DNA of 64,000 bases from Aneurinibacillus aneurinilyticus ATCC 12856. GTDB taxonomy: Bacteria > Bacillota > Bacilli > Aneurinibacillales > Aneurinibacillaceae. The stretch is taken from the NCBI RefSeq assembly GCF_000466385.1, contig NZ_KE952845.1, positions 23,094 to 87,093 of the forward strand. Reading direction: 5' to 3'. Below the pieces are notes generated by a model. That model was not told the DNA's origin and did not search any database. It saw only the letters and a program-made list of their open reading frames with translations. Positions within the stretch are counted from its first letter, which is position 1, and each line of letters starts with the position of its first letter. Both the position numbers and the translations under genes were made by a program. Of this stretch, positions 17,387 through 26,194 are shown piece after piece.

Positions 17387-18250
17387 ATGAACAGTCAAAC
17401 GGTATTAACCGGATTGTTCGGCCATCCGGTGGGACATTCCTTATCCCCGCTAATGCATAACCGGGCATTTGCCGAATTGGGGATAAATTTTCGTTATGCA
17501 GCGTTTGATATTGAACCCGGGCAGGTACGAGAAGCGGTAGAGGCAATTCGGGCGCTTGGCCTGCGAGGTGTGAATGTTACGATTCCGCATAAAGTTACAG
17601 TCATGGACTATCTTGATGAGGTAGACGCGGAAGCGAGGGCTATTGGGGCGGTTAATACGATTGTCAATGACGGGGGCAAGCTTATCGGATACAATACAGA
17701 TGGACGAGGCTATGTGCGTTCTTTAACTGAGGAGACGGGCGTGGATTTGTCCCGGCAGTCGGCATTGTTGCTTGGAGCAGGTGGCGCAGCACGAGGTGTG
17801 GCTGTAGCGCTGCTTGGAGCGGGTCTGGCCTCGCTGGTCATCACAAATCGGACGAGAGAGAAAGCGGAACAGCTTGCTGAACATCTGCAAGCGATTCATC
17901 CGCAAGCGAGCATAACGGTTCAGCCGACAGAGCGGATAAACGAAGCTCTTGTGGACGCTACGCTTTTGGTGCAGACAACTTCCATCGGCATGCATCCGAA
18001 TGTAGAAGCAAGTCCGGTATCGAAGGAAGCGCTGCATGAACGATTACTGGTCAGCGACCTTATTTATAATCCTATGGATACGAAGCTTTTGCGTGATGCA
18101 AAAGAGAAGGGCGCTCATACTCATCAAGGCTTGGGGATGTTTATTTATCAGGGTGCTCTAAGCTTTGAATATTGGACAGGACAGCCAGCGCCTGTGGATG
18201 CCATGCGTGAGGCTGTATGGGATGCGCTGCGCAGCCGTCAGCAAGCATAA
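17387..18250 (+). CDS. aroE: Shikimate dehydrogenase
   Basis: A 287-residue NADPH-dependent enzyme reducing 3-dehydroshikimate to shikimate. The ATG at 17387 is chosen because GAGAGGCGAG precedes it at normal spacing; a GTG at 17369 has no RBS. Visible motifs are 'GHPVGHSLSPLMHN' (substrate loop), 'GVNVTIPHK' with the catalytic lysine, 'GAVNTIV', 'GYNTDGRG' with the catalytic aspartate, 'LLGAGGAARGVAVAL' for nucleotide binding, 'NRTREKAE' and 'GMFIYQGALSFEYWTG'. It is followed 11 bp later by yhbY. Confidence 0.96.
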   Translation: MNSQTVLTGLFGHPVGHSLSPLMHNRAFAELGINFRYAAFDIEPGQVREAVEAIRALGLRGVNVTIPHKVTVMDYLDEVDAEARAIGAVNTIVNDGGKLIGYNTDGRGYVRSLTEETGVDLSRQSALLLGAGGAARGVAVALLGAGLASLVITNRTREKAEQLAEHLQAIHPQASITVQPTERINEALVDATLLVQTTSIGMHPNVEASPVSKEALHERLLVSDLIYNPMDTKLLRDAKEKGAHTHQGLGMFIYQGALSFEYWTGQPAPVDAMREAVWDALRSRQQA

Positions 18251-18261
18251 GGAGGAACAAT

Positions 18262-18555
18262 ATGTTAAAAGGAAAACAAAAGCGGTATTTGCGTTCGTTG
18301 GCCCATCATTTGAACCCGATTTTTCAGGTGGGTAAAGGCGGCGTGAACGAGAATTTGATTACACAGGTCGAAGAGGCACTTGAAGTACGCGAGCTGCTGA
18401 AAATATCTGTGCTGAATAATTGTAGTGAAGACAAAAATGATGTGGCGGAAGAAATCGCCGCTGGCAGCGGTGCGGACATCGTGCAGATTATTGGCAATAC
18501 GATCGTGCTCTATAAAGAATCAAGGGAGCATAAGACGATTGAGCTTCCAAAATAA
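18262..18555 (+). CDS. yhbY: YhbY/YqeI family RNA-binding protein (CRM domain)
   Basis: A 97-residue single-domain protein of the CRM/YhbY family, which associates with pre-50S ribosomal particles. The ATG at 18262 has an ideal AAGGAGG upstream. Characteristic residues are 'LKGKQKRYLRSLAHHLNPIF', the 'VGKGGVNENLI' loop that replaces the GxxG motif, and 'IIGNTIVLYKES'. Its 3' end overlaps the nadD start. Confidence 0.93.
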   Translation: MLKGKQKRYLRSLAHHLNPIFQVGKGGVNENLITQVEEALEVRELLKISVLNNCSEDKNDVAEEIAAGSGADIVQIIGNTIVLYKESREHKTIELPK

Positions 18556-19138
18556 CCGCAAAAAAGTTGGTCTTTATGGAGGTACCTTCGACCCTATTCA
18601 TACGGTTCATCTAATTGTGGCAGAGCAGGCACGGGACATACTGGCGCTTGATGAGATTTGGTTTCTGCCAGCGCGCATCCCACCTCATAAGCAGGCGAAG
18701 CAGATTACCGCCGACGTTCACCGGGTCAAGATGATCGCCCATGCAATTGCCAGGCATCCATCCTTTCGGCTCGATACAATTGAGCTTGAACGCGAACCGG
18801 AATTGCCTTCTTATACGTATGATACGGTCCATATACTAAAGGAGAGGCACCCGGACATCGACTTTTATTTCATTATCGGTGGAGATATGGCGGCCTATCT
18901 GCCAAAATGGCACCGTATTGATGAATTAATTTCAATGGTACAGTTCGTGGCATTGGGGCGGCCTGGTTATGTGATGGACAATCCGTACATGCAGTGTGTC
19001 ATCAAGGTGGAGATGCCGCAATTGGATGTTTCTTCGTCCATGATTCGCAAGAAAGTAGCGCTGGGCCAATCCATTCGATATCTTGTACCGGAGGCGGTAA
19101 GAATGTATATAGAGGAGAAACGGTTGTATGAAGCGTGA
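18539..19138 (+). CDS. nadD: Nicotinate-nucleotide adenylyltransferase
   Basis: A 199-residue enzyme transferring AMP from ATP to nicotinate mononucleotide. I place the start at TTG 18539, not the in-frame ATG at 18425 deep inside yhbY: AAGGGAG (18522-18528) is 10 bp upstream and the protein then begins just before the conserved 'VGLYGGTFDPIHTVHL' nucleotide-binding motif. Other signatures are 'FLPARIPPHK', 'GGDMAAYLPKWHRIDEL' and the C-terminal 'SSSMIRKKVALGQSIRYLVP'. It overlaps yhbY by 17 bp and yqeK by 11 bp. Confidence 0.93.
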   Translation: MSFQNNRKKVGLYGGTFDPIHTVHLIVAEQARDILALDEIWFLPARIPPHKQAKQITADVHRVKMIAHAIARHPSFRLDTIELEREPELPSYTYDTVHILKERHPDIDFYFIIGGDMAAYLPKWHRIDELISMVQFVALGRPGYVMDNPYMQCVIKVEMPQLDVSSSMIRKKVALGQSIRYLVPEAVRMYIEEKRLYEA

Positions 19139-19712
19139 ACAATTGTTGGAAGCTGTACGTGAGCAGATTACAAAGCATCGTTATGAGCATACGTTAGGCG
19201 TTGTCGATACAGCTATCCGACTCGCCGACAAATATGGAGCTGATAAAGAGAAGGCTGAAACGGCAGCTATCCTTCATGATTATTGCAAGTTTTGGCCGGA
19301 AGATAGAATGCGTGAGATTATTGAGAGCACGCCGACTATTCCGAAGGATTTGCTTGAGCATGATAAAGAATTGTGGCATGCTCATGTCGGGGCCGAGGTC
19401 GTTCGAAGCGAGCTGGGCATTGAGGATGAGGAGATTCTTGATGCGATTCGTTACCATACATCAGGTCGCGAAAATATGACCTTACTGGAGAAGATCGTAT
19501 GCCTGGCTGATTATATAGAGCCGGGACGCCAATTTCCGGGAGTTGAAGAGTTGCGCACTGCGGCGGAAGAGGATTTGGACCGGGCGCTGGCCAAGGGACT
19601 GGGGGGAACGATTACCTTTCTTGTAAATAGGGAAAAAAGAATATATCCCCTCACTGTTCTGGCTCGCAATTCCTTACTTAAATTGAAAACGAAAAACGCA
19701 CAGGAGGAATAA
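19128..19712 (+). CDS. yqeK: YqeK HD-domain hydrolase (symmetrical diadenosine tetraphosphatase)
   Basis: A 194-residue HD-domain phosphohydrolase. Metal-binding motifs are 'RYEHTLGV' (His), 'ILHDYCKFWPED' (HD), and histidines in 'KELWHAHVGAE' and 'AIRYHTSGREN'. Bacillota YqeK proteins hydrolyse Ap4A symmetrically to ADP. It overlaps nadD and is followed 8 bp later by rsfS, in the conserved ribosome/NAD cluster. Confidence 0.93.
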   Translation: MKREQLLEAVREQITKHRYEHTLGVVDTAIRLADKYGADKEKAETAAILHDYCKFWPEDRMREIIESTPTIPKDLLEHDKELWHAHVGAEVVRSELGIEDEEILDAIRYHTSGRENMTLLEKIVCLADYIEPGRQFPGVEELRTAAEEDLDRALAKGLGGTITFLVNREKRIYPLTVLARNSLLKLKTKNAQEE

Positions 19713-19720
19713 AAGCGTAT

Positions 19721-20062
19721 ATGACAGAATTGGAAATTGCTCAATTGGCTGCAAAAGCGGCAGAAGATAAAAAAGGGAACAATGTAGTCATCCTTAACCT
19801 GCAGGGTCTTTCCATTATTGCTGATTATTTCGTCGTTTGTCACGGTAATTCCGAAACCCAGGTTCAGGCGATTGTTGATAATATTAAAGATAGTGTGGAA
19901 GAAGCTGGCCTTACCGTGCGCGGACGTGAAGGATATGATGAAGCACGCTGGGTATTGATCGATTTAGGAGACGTTGTCGTACACGTATTCCATCGCGATG
20001 AGCGGGAATTCTACAATATTGAGCGCTTATGGAAGGATGCTCCCGTTGTCAGCGTTCAGTAG
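19721..20062 (+). CDS. rsfS: Ribosomal silencing factor RsfS
   Basis: A 113-residue protein of the RsfS/Iojap family, which binds L14 and keeps ribosomal subunits apart during starvation. Signatures are 'AAKAAEDKKGNNVVILNLQG', 'IADYFVVCHGNSETQVQAI', 'GYDEARWVLIDLGDVVVHVF' and 'REFYNIERLW'. Length is typical. Its last codons overlap the next gene by 17 bp. Confidence 0.96.
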   Translation: MTELEIAQLAAKAAEDKKGNNVVILNLQGLSIIADYFVVCHGNSETQVQAIVDNIKDSVEEAGLTVRGREGYDEARWVLIDLGDVVVHVFHRDEREFYNIERLWKDAPVVSVQ

Positions 20063-20807
20063 CTACCGGAAACTGGCTGATGTATATGATCATCTAATGG
20101 CGGATGCCCCATATGACCAATGGATGCAGTTTACGGCCCAGGCATGGCGTATGATGGGAGCGCATCCTCATTATGTGGCGGAGCTTGGCTGCGGCACCGG
20201 TTCGCTAACTCGCTATTTGCTTGAGAGGGAACTGGAAGTGTGGGGTGTGGATTTATCTGCTGACATGCTGGAAGTGGCGAGGGAGAAAATAGGGCGCAGC
20301 CATCCGCATGCGTCTGTTCACTGGCTGAAGCAGGATATACGCCACCTTTCACTCCCACGAGAAATGGACAGTATTGTAAGCTTTTGCGATACGCTGAACT
20401 ATATCCCGGACGCCGAAGGGGTACGACAAGTATTCGCACATGTATTTGATGCACTTGTCTCCGGTGGTACGTTCCTGTTTGATGTGCATACTCCGTACAA
20501 AATCGCCGAGGTATTCGGAAATGAATCGTTCTGCTACCGTGATGAGGATGTAGCATATATCTGGCAAAGCACGTACGATGAAACGGTAGAGACGGTAGAA
20601 CATGATTTAACGCTATTCGTGGCAGAAGGGAACGGCTTGTATCGTCGTTTTAACGAGCTGCACCATCAGCGTGCCTATTCACTTGATGATTTGCAGAAAT
20701 GGCTTGGCGAAACGGGATTCAGCCTTTTAAGCATTACGGCAGACTTTTCTACCCAGCAGGTAGAGGAAGATAGCGAACGTGCCTTTTTCCTCGTCCAAAA
20801 GCCATGA
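20046..20807 (+). CDS. yqeM: Class I SAM-dependent methyltransferase (YqeM)
   Basis: A 253-residue methyltransferase. TTG 20046 is preferred as start because GGAAGG (20031-20036) is 9 bp upstream and the protein then begins shortly before the conserved 'LADVYDHLMADAPYDQW'. The ATG at 20037 abuts the RBS, and 19974 lies inside rsfS. The SAM site is 'VAELGCGTGSLTRYL', with 'GVDLSADMLEVAREK' and 'SFCDTLNYI'. The substrate is unknown. It closes the yqeG-yqeM block. Confidence 0.9.
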   Translation: MSAFSSYRKLADVYDHLMADAPYDQWMQFTAQAWRMMGAHPHYVAELGCGTGSLTRYLLERELEVWGVDLSADMLEVAREKIGRSHPHASVHWLKQDIRHLSLPREMDSIVSFCDTLNYIPDAEGVRQVFAHVFDALVSGGTFLFDVHTPYKIAEVFGNESFCYRDEDVAYIWQSTYDETVETVEHDLTLFVAEGNGLYRRFNELHHQRAYSLDDLQKWLGETGFSLLSITADFSTQQVEEDSERAFFLVQKP

Positions 20808-20817
20808 GGAACATAAG

Positions 20818-20847
20818 TTGACATCAGGCAGGTAAGTTGCATATAAT
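20818..20847 (+). promoter_or_regulatory. Promoter of the leuS leader
   Basis: TTGACA (20818-20823) and TATAAT (20842-20847) are both perfect consensus hexamers, 18 bp apart. The start of transcription would be near 20854, just ahead of the T-box stem I. Confidence 0.85.
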
Positions 20848-20854
20848 TTTAGAT

Positions 20855-21136
20855 AATTGCAAATGAAGGCCTTGATAAGGAATAGTAATTGCCAAGAAGT
20901 GATGCAGAGAGTTAACGGTTGGTGCGAGTTAACCGCTTGAGGCGATGAACTCACCTTGGAGCCGATAGCGGGAAAAGCAAGTGTGAGTACCGTTATCCGA
21001 CTCATCCACGTTACGGATGCGAAAGTGGGCGTCGTTTTTCTAGCAGTGAATTGCTATGCGGCGTTAACTGGGGTGGTACCGCGGGAGTTACGCCTCTCGT
21101 CCCTGGATGATTGCAGGGATGGGAGGCGTTTTTTAA
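20855..21136 (+). ncRNA. T-box riboswitch, leucine (specifier CTC)
   Basis: The leader has the T-box core GGGTGGTACCGCGG (21071-21084). A terminator follows: stem 21090-21105 with 21114-21129, then a T run to 21134. A specifier region GATGAACTCACC contains CTC at 20950-20952, a leucine codon, which agrees with leuS downstream. Uncharged tRNA-Leu would stabilise the antiterminator and let transcription enter leuS. The gap 20808-21325 is filled by this element and repeat copy B. Confidence 0.93.
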
Positions 21137-21141
21137 TGGAT

Positions 21142-21281
21142 AAGAAACGATATGTCACTGTAAAGTAAGAAATTTACATATCATTTCTTCCGATCGTATC
21201 ACTTAAAAAATGCGCGAGGCGTGCGCCAAACGCTTTCCTTTTCCTATGGGGCGTGTGGCAATGCTCGCGAGTTTTTCTTGT
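21142..21281. repeat. Dispersed repeat family 1, copy B (between T-box and leuS)
   Basis: A left hairpin AAGAAACGATATGT (21142-21155) pairs with ACATATCATTTCTT (21176-21189). Then come CCGATCGTATCACTT, shared with copy A, an imperfect inverted pair AAAAAATGCGCGAGGCG and AATGCTCGCGAGTTTTT, and TCTTG. The right edge is about 45 bp before the leuS ATG. Confidence 0.65.
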
Positions 21282-21325
21282 CGTAGAAGGACATGAATTA
21301 TGATCACTGTGGAGGTTAGTCATTA

Positions 21326-23785
21326 ATGAGAGCTTACAAGCCGCATGAAATCGAGCAAAAGTGGCAGCAGTATTGGGATGAAACGAATGCGCACCGTACG
21401 AATGAGGACGATGCGAAGGAGAAATTCTACTGCCTAGAACAATTCCCTTATCCTTCTGGACGTTTGCATATGGGGCATATGCGCGTGTATTCCATTGGAG
21501 ATGTGACGGCTCGCTATAAAAAAATGAGCGGTTATCAGGTTCTTCACCCGATGGGATGGGATGCTTTCGGTATGCCTGCTGAAAACGCAGCTATTAAGCT
21601 GGGTGCACAGCCGTCCAAATGGACGTATGAGAATATTGACTTTATGAAAAATCAGCAAAAAAAGCTTGGTGTCAGCTATGATTGGGAGCGAGAGCTTGCC
21701 ACATGTTCGCCTGAATATTATAAAATGACCCAGCAATTATTCCTTTTGTTCTATGAAAGAGGTCTGGCGTACCGTAAAAATGGAGCGGTGAACTGGTGTC
21801 CACATGATCAGACCGTACTCGCTAATGAGCAAGTAGAGGATGGTTGCTGCTGGCGTTGCGGTACGGAAGTAGTCAAGTTGGACCTGGAGCAATGGTATTT
21901 TAAAATTACGGACTACGCTGATCGTTTAGTAAACGATTTGGAACAATTGGCAGGATGGCCGGAGAAAGTCAAAACGATGCAGCGCAACTGGATTGGCCGC
22001 AGCACAGGTGCCGAGGTCACATTCGAAGTACCGGAAGTGGACGAGAAGCTAACTGTATTCACCACTCGTCCGGATACGCTGTTTGGTGTGACCTTTATGG
22101 TGCTGGCACCGGAACATCCAGTTGTACGAAAATTGATTGCCGGTAAAGAAAATGAGGCGGCAGTGAATGCGTTTATTGAGAAAACGCGAAAAGAATCCGA
22201 TATTACACGTACTGCAGCTGATGCGCCAAAAGAAGGGATGTTTACGGGAGCGTACGCCCGTCATCCGCTGACTGGTGAGAATGTACCGATCTGGATTGCC
22301 AACTATGTATTGATGGATTACGGTACAGGTGCTGTTATGGCCGTACCGGCTCATGATACACGTGATTTCGCGTTTGCCCGCCAGTATGACCTTCCGATCA
22401 AGCGTGTCATTGTAGCAGAAGGCGAAACATTCGATGTGAATGAGACGCTGGCTGAGGCGTATACAGAAGATGGCGTGCTCGTGCAATCTGGAACATTCGA
22501 CGGAATGCCGAATCGCGAAGCGCTTGTAAAAATTGGAGATTATCTGAAAGAGCAGGGATTGGGCGGTCAGACGGTTTCCTATCGTTTGCGCGATTGGCTC
22601 GTATCGCGCCAGCGTTATTGGGGAGCGCCGATTCCGATTATTTATTGCGATGATTGTGGCATCGTTCCGGTGCCGAAGGAGGATTTGCCGGTTATGCTGC
22701 CTGAGGATGTCGTCATTGACGGCATGAGCAATCCGCTTGCCAAATCCGAAGCATTCGTAAATGTGACGTGTCCGTCCTGCGGCGGACATGCGCGCCGGGA
22801 AACCGACACGATGGATACATTCATCGATTCTTCGTGGTATTACCTGCGCTATACGGATTCAAAAAACGACCAAATTCCATTCAAGTCTGAGAAAGCGAAC
22901 AAGTGGCTGCCGGTTGACGAATATATCGGTGGTATTGAGCACGCGATTCTGCATCTTCTCTATTCGCGCTTTTTTACAAAAGTATTGTATGATGCCGGCA
23001 TGGTGAATTTCACGGAACCATTCAAAAGCTTGCTGACGCAAGGAATGGTACTTAAGGATGGCGCGAAAATGTCCAAGTCAAAGGGCAATGTTGTTAGTCC
23101 AGATGAAATCATCGCCAAGTATGGTGCAGATACAGGACGGCTTTTCATTTTGTTCGCTGCTCCGCCGGACCGCGATTTGGAATGGAGCGATAGTGGCGTA
23201 GAAGGAAGCTACCGTTTCCTTAATCGCGTATGGCGCATGGTGGACGGCCATGCTGAGCTGGTAGCGAGCCACCCTGCTGTTCATTTGTCCGATAGCGCAG
23301 CGAAGGACTTGAACCGTACACTGCATGCTACTATTAAGAAGGTGAGCGAGGACATTGGCGAGCGTCGTCAATTTAACACGGCAATAAGCTCCATTATGGA
23401 GCTTGTGAACAAAATCTACGCTTATCCGGAAGACGCGGATCGTGGCATGCTTGCACATGCTATCGAAAGTACAATTATTCTGCTTGCACCTTTTGCTCCG
23501 CATATTACAGAGGAGATGTGGCGCATTGTTGGTCATGAAGATAGCGTACATGAGCAGAAGTGGCCTGTGTTTGATGAGACCGCTCTGGTGCTTGATGAAG
23601 TAGAGATTGTCGTGCAAATCAACGGCAAGGTACGTGAGAAGATGGTTATTCCAGCTAATACAACGAAGCAGGACATGGAAGAAATGGCCAACAGCAATGA
23701 AAAAATTAAAGAGTTGGTCGCCGGAAAAACCGTTCGCAAAGTCATTGCAGTTCCTGGGAAGCTTGTGAATATTGTTGTAGGATAA
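21326..23785 (+). CDS. leuS: Leucyl-tRNA synthetase
   Basis: An 819-residue class I synthetase. The ATP-binding '[12 protein letters not shown]' (HIGH-type) motif lies near residue 50, and 'KMSKSKGN' near residue 577. The editing domain includes 'TTRPDTLFG', '[18 protein letters not shown]'. Cys pairs (CxxC) of zinc-knuckle type occur near 173-176 and 481-484. The C-terminal '[10 protein letters not shown]' is family-typical. Expression is set by the T-box leader. Its position between yqeM and comER departs from the B. subtilis order. Confidence 0.98.
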   Translation: MRAYKPHEIEQKWQQYWDETNAHRTNEDDAKEKFYCLEQFPYPSGRLHMGHMRVYSIGDVTARYKKMSGYQVLHPMGWDAFGMPAENAAIKLGAQPSKWTYENIDFMKNQQKKLGVSYDWERELATCSPEYYKMTQQLFLLFYERGLAYRKNGAVNWCPHDQTVLANEQVEDGCCWRCGTEVVKLDLEQWYFKITDYADRLVNDLEQLAGWPEKVKTMQRNWIGRSTGAEVTFEVPEVDEKLTVFTTRPDTLFGVTFMVLAPEHPVVRKLIAGKENEAAVNAFIEKTRKESDITRTAADAPKEGMFTGAYARHPLTGENVPIWIANYVLMDYGTGAVMAVPAHDTRDFAFARQYDLPIKRVIVAEGETFDVNETLAEAYTEDGVLVQSGTFDGMPNREALVKIGDYLKEQGLGGQTVSYRLRDWLVSRQRYWGAPIPIIYCDDCGIVPVPKEDLPVMLPEDVVIDGMSNPLAKSEAFVNVTCPSCGGHARRETDTMDTFIDSSWYYLRYTDSKNDQIPFKSEKANKWLPVDEYIGGIEHAILHLLYSRFFTKVLYDAGMVNFTEPFKSLLTQGMVLKDGAKMSKSKGNVVSPDEIIAKYGADTGRLFILFAAPPDRDLEWSDSGVEGSYRFLNRVWRMVDGHAELVASHPAVHLSDSAAKDLNRTLHATIKKVSEDIGERRQFNTAISSIMELVNKIYAYPEDADRGMLAHAIESTIILLAPFAPHITEEMWRIVGHEDSVHEQKWPVFDETALVLDEVEIVVQINGKVREKMVIPANTTKQDMEEMANSNEKIKELVAGKTVRKVIAVPGKLVNIVVG

Positions 23786-23876
23786 TCGTTATAGAATTTT
23801 GACAACTTGCATGCTATACTTTTGAAAAGCTTAGCTTTTTAGATTTTGAGATGAGAGAGTATGGAGGAGAGATAAG

Positions 23877-24887
23877 ATGAGAAGAGTGAGTGTTATGATG
23901 GCTCTATTTGCGCTGGCATTGTTCGCGCTAGTAGGATGTAGTCAGGAAACGAAGCAGGGATCTGTACAGCAGAAGGCGGAACAGGCAAGCCCCGATAAGA
24001 AAGTGAAGGTTGGTATTACACAAATTGTCGAGCATCCGGCACTTGATTCGATCCGCAAGGGAATTATTGATCAATTGGCGGACGAGGGCTTCAAAGATGG
24101 AGAGACAATGCAATTGGAGTACCTGAATGCTCAGAATGACATGAATAATGTTGCGACGATCGCTCAACAGTTGGCGGCTGATAAGAAAGATATTATCATT
24201 CCGATTACGACGCCTTCTGCTCAAGCGGTAGCTCAACAAGCGAAAGAAATTCCGGTTGTTTTCTCTGCAGTAACCGACCCGGTGGCGGCCAAGATTGTAC
24301 CGGCATTGGATAAACCGGGGAAGTATATTACAGGTACATCCGACGTGTCTCCAATGGACAAACAAGTGCAGCTTGTGAAAGAATTCGTACCGTCTATGAC
24401 GAAACTCGGCGTTATTTATAATACGGGGGAAGTCAATGCTGAAGTGCAGGTGGCTATGATTGAGAAAGCAGCTCAGGCATTAGGGATTAAGGTAGAGAAA
24501 GCCGGAATATCGAACTCCAATGAAGTAAAGCAGCGTGCTGAATCCATCGTTGGCAAAGTAGATGCTATTCTTATTCCGGTTGATAATACGGTTGTATCTT
24601 CATTTGAAGCTCTGCTAACTGTAGCCAAAGCATCCAAGATACCTGTGTTCGCTTCCGACAGCGACACGGTGAAACGAGGTGCGGTGGCTACCTATGGTAT
24701 TGATTACTATAAGCTTGGTCGGCAGACCGGTGTGATGGCGGCCCGTGTTTTGAAAGGCGAGAAGCCTGATACAATACCGGTTGAGACGTTAAAAGATGTA
24801 CAATTGATGATGAATGAGACCGCCGTAAGAGACTTTGGTCTATCTGTTCCTGACAAATTAAAAGCGGAAACACCAGCTAGCAAATAG
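23877..24887 (+). CDS. ABC transporter substrate-binding lipoprotein (TrpX-like family)
   Basis: A 336-residue exported lipoprotein. The signal ends in lipobox 'LVGC' (C21), followed by a Gln/Lys/Glu-rich linker and a type 1 periplasmic-binding fold of the ABC_sub_bind family ('VGITQIVEHPALDSIRKGI', 'TTPSAQAVAQQAKEIPVVF', 'DSDTVKRGAVATYGIDYYKL'). Relatives include tryptophan- and tyrosine-binding proteins of Gram-positive bacteria. The permease and ATPase genes that normally follow are absent here: a terminator comes next. The substrate is not determinable. Confidence 0.85.
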   Translation: MRRVSVMMALFALALFALVGCSQETKQGSVQQKAEQASPDKKVKVGITQIVEHPALDSIRKGIIDQLADEGFKDGETMQLEYLNAQNDMNNVATIAQQLAADKKDIIIPITTPSAQAVAQQAKEIPVVFSAVTDPVAAKIVPALDKPGKYITGTSDVSPMDKQVQLVKEFVPSMTKLGVIYNTGEVNAEVQVAMIEKAAQALGIKVEKAGISNSNEVKQRAESIVGKVDAILIPVDNTVVSSFEALLTVAKASKIPVFASDSDTVKRGAVATYGIDYYKLGRQTGVMAARVLKGEKPDTIPVETLKDVQLMMNETAVRDFGLSVPDKLKAETPASK

Positions 24888-24900
24888 CTCAGACAGACAC

Positions 24901-24938
24901 AAAAAAACTCCTTCCTGGTTAGTGGAAGGAGTTTTTTT
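24901..24938. terminator. Bidirectional terminator overlapping the comER 3' end
   Basis: A perfect 15-bp stem (24901-24915 with 24924-24938) with A and T runs on both sides. The comER stop codon (24919-24921) sits in the loop, and its last codons form one arm. Confidence 0.88.
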
Positions 24939-25755
24939 TGTCGGCAAACATTTCTTTTACTTCGAGAATATCCACATCGAATTTTCGATGGGTTGCCTGA
25001 ATCAGGTGTTCGAATACGTGCTGCGTCTCACGATCCAGCACGTGCAGTCCAATACCTGTAACCCCTCCCGGAACGCACACTCTGGCTTGCAGGGTAGGCA
25101 ACGAGAAGCGACCATCCTCTAGCAAGCGACCAAGACCTACAACCATTTCGGTCATCAACCGAGTTGCCTGCTCTTCTGTGATAGCCGTCTCCGATACAGC
25201 ACTATCGATAAAGCGCTGCAGCAAAAAGCTGAAAAAAGCAGGCCCGCAGCTAACAATATCAGAAGAGATGCGTGTATTTTGCTCCTCAATTTCAATTGGT
25301 ACACTAATGGCGGACAGCAAGGTCAGCAGTTCTGATCGATCGGTTACACATAAACGACTGCCGAACGTTACCAGCGCGGCGCCGCTCAAAGCAGTATTCG
25401 TAATGCTTGGAATGACGCGAGCCACCTTGCAGGGTGTATAAGCCTCCAACTGCTGGACACCGACGGAACTTGTGATGGAAAGCAGGAGCTTATCAGGGGT
25501 TAAACAATGCTGAATTTCATCAAGTACGGTACGGTAGTCGAGCGGCTTCGTACAGAGAAACAGCACGTCCGCCGCATGTGCCACGTCGATGTTTGTACCG
25601 GTAACAAGACCGGCGTTTTTTCTGGCAAGCGTGCGCGTTTTTTCCGGTGACCGGTTTGAAACGATGATGTGTGCAGGAGGCACGGTGCCGGATTCGATAA
25701 AAGCTTCAATTAGAATCGTTCCCATACTTCCCGCTCCAATAAAGCCGATAATCAT
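24919..25755 (-). CDS. comER: ComER, pyrroline-5-carboxylate reductase-like late competence protein
   Basis: A 278-residue protein of the ProC/ComER family. The ATG at 25755 is used since GGAGGGATTCAG precedes it. An N-terminal NADP-binding fold is clear ('IGFIGAGSMGTILIEAFIES'), with 'VSNRSPEKTRTLAR' and 'SSVGVQQLEAYTP'. It is transcribed opposite to comEA, as in B. subtilis, where ComER has also been linked to sporulation and biofilm control. Enzymatic activity is uncertain for the family. Confidence 0.9.
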   Translation of the reverse strand: MIIGFIGAGSMGTILIEAFIESGTVPPAHIIVSNRSPEKTRTLARKNAGLVTGTNIDVAHAADVLFLCTKPLDYRTVLDEIQHCLTPDKLLLSITSSVGVQQLEAYTPCKVARVIPSITNTALSGAALVTFGSRLCVTDRSELLTLLSAISVPIEIEEQNTRISSDIVSCGPAFFSFLLQRFIDSAVSETAITEEQATRLMTEMVVGLGRLLEDGRFSLPTLQARVCVPGGVTGIGLHVLDRETQHVFEHLIQATHRKFDVDILEVKEMFADKKNSFH

Positions 25756-25857
25756 CTGAATCCCTCCGGCAATCATGATTGATTAATGTGTATGGGAAAG
25801 TCGCAGGATTCAGTACACATATTTTTCCAATTATGCTAAAATGCAATTGAATGGAAA

Positions 25858-26106
25858 TTAATTACATAAACTTTGTACCATGTCCGCTGTTACAAGCTTG
25901 CGAGGGGGAAGATGATATCGCTGTGCGAGTTGGTTGATTTGATTGGTGACCTCATTAATCTCCGCTACATTGATAGCATTTCCGCTTTTGCACTGTTCCA
26001 CTGCACTTTCAATTCTGGCTTCCCGGAGAGAGTCTAGCTTTCTGTAGAGGGCGATGTATTCCGCTTGTTTAGCTGAGTGGGCAGTGATAGCTTTGTGAAC
26101 ACTCAT
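25858..26106 (-). CDS. Small DUF2533-like protein (YpbS-like)
   Basis: An 82-residue soluble, charged, mostly helical protein ('VHKAITAHSAKQ', 'REARIESAVEQCKSG', 'EINEVTNQINQLAQRY', 'PRKLVTADMVQ'). It resembles what I remember of B. subtilis YpbS (DUF2533), function unknown. A good AAGGAGG lies before the ATG. It is a separate minus-strand unit between comER and comEA. Confidence 0.65.
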   Translation of the reverse strand: MSVHKAITAHSAKQAEYIALYRKLDSLREARIESAVEQCKSGNAINVAEINEVTNQINQLAQRYHLPPRKLVTADMVQSLCN

Positions 26107-26194
26107 GATAAAACCTCCTTTTTTCTGAACGGATTCAGTACATGTATATAAAAATTATAGGTAATTTGTTGGCAAACTACAAGTGAAGGGGAGA

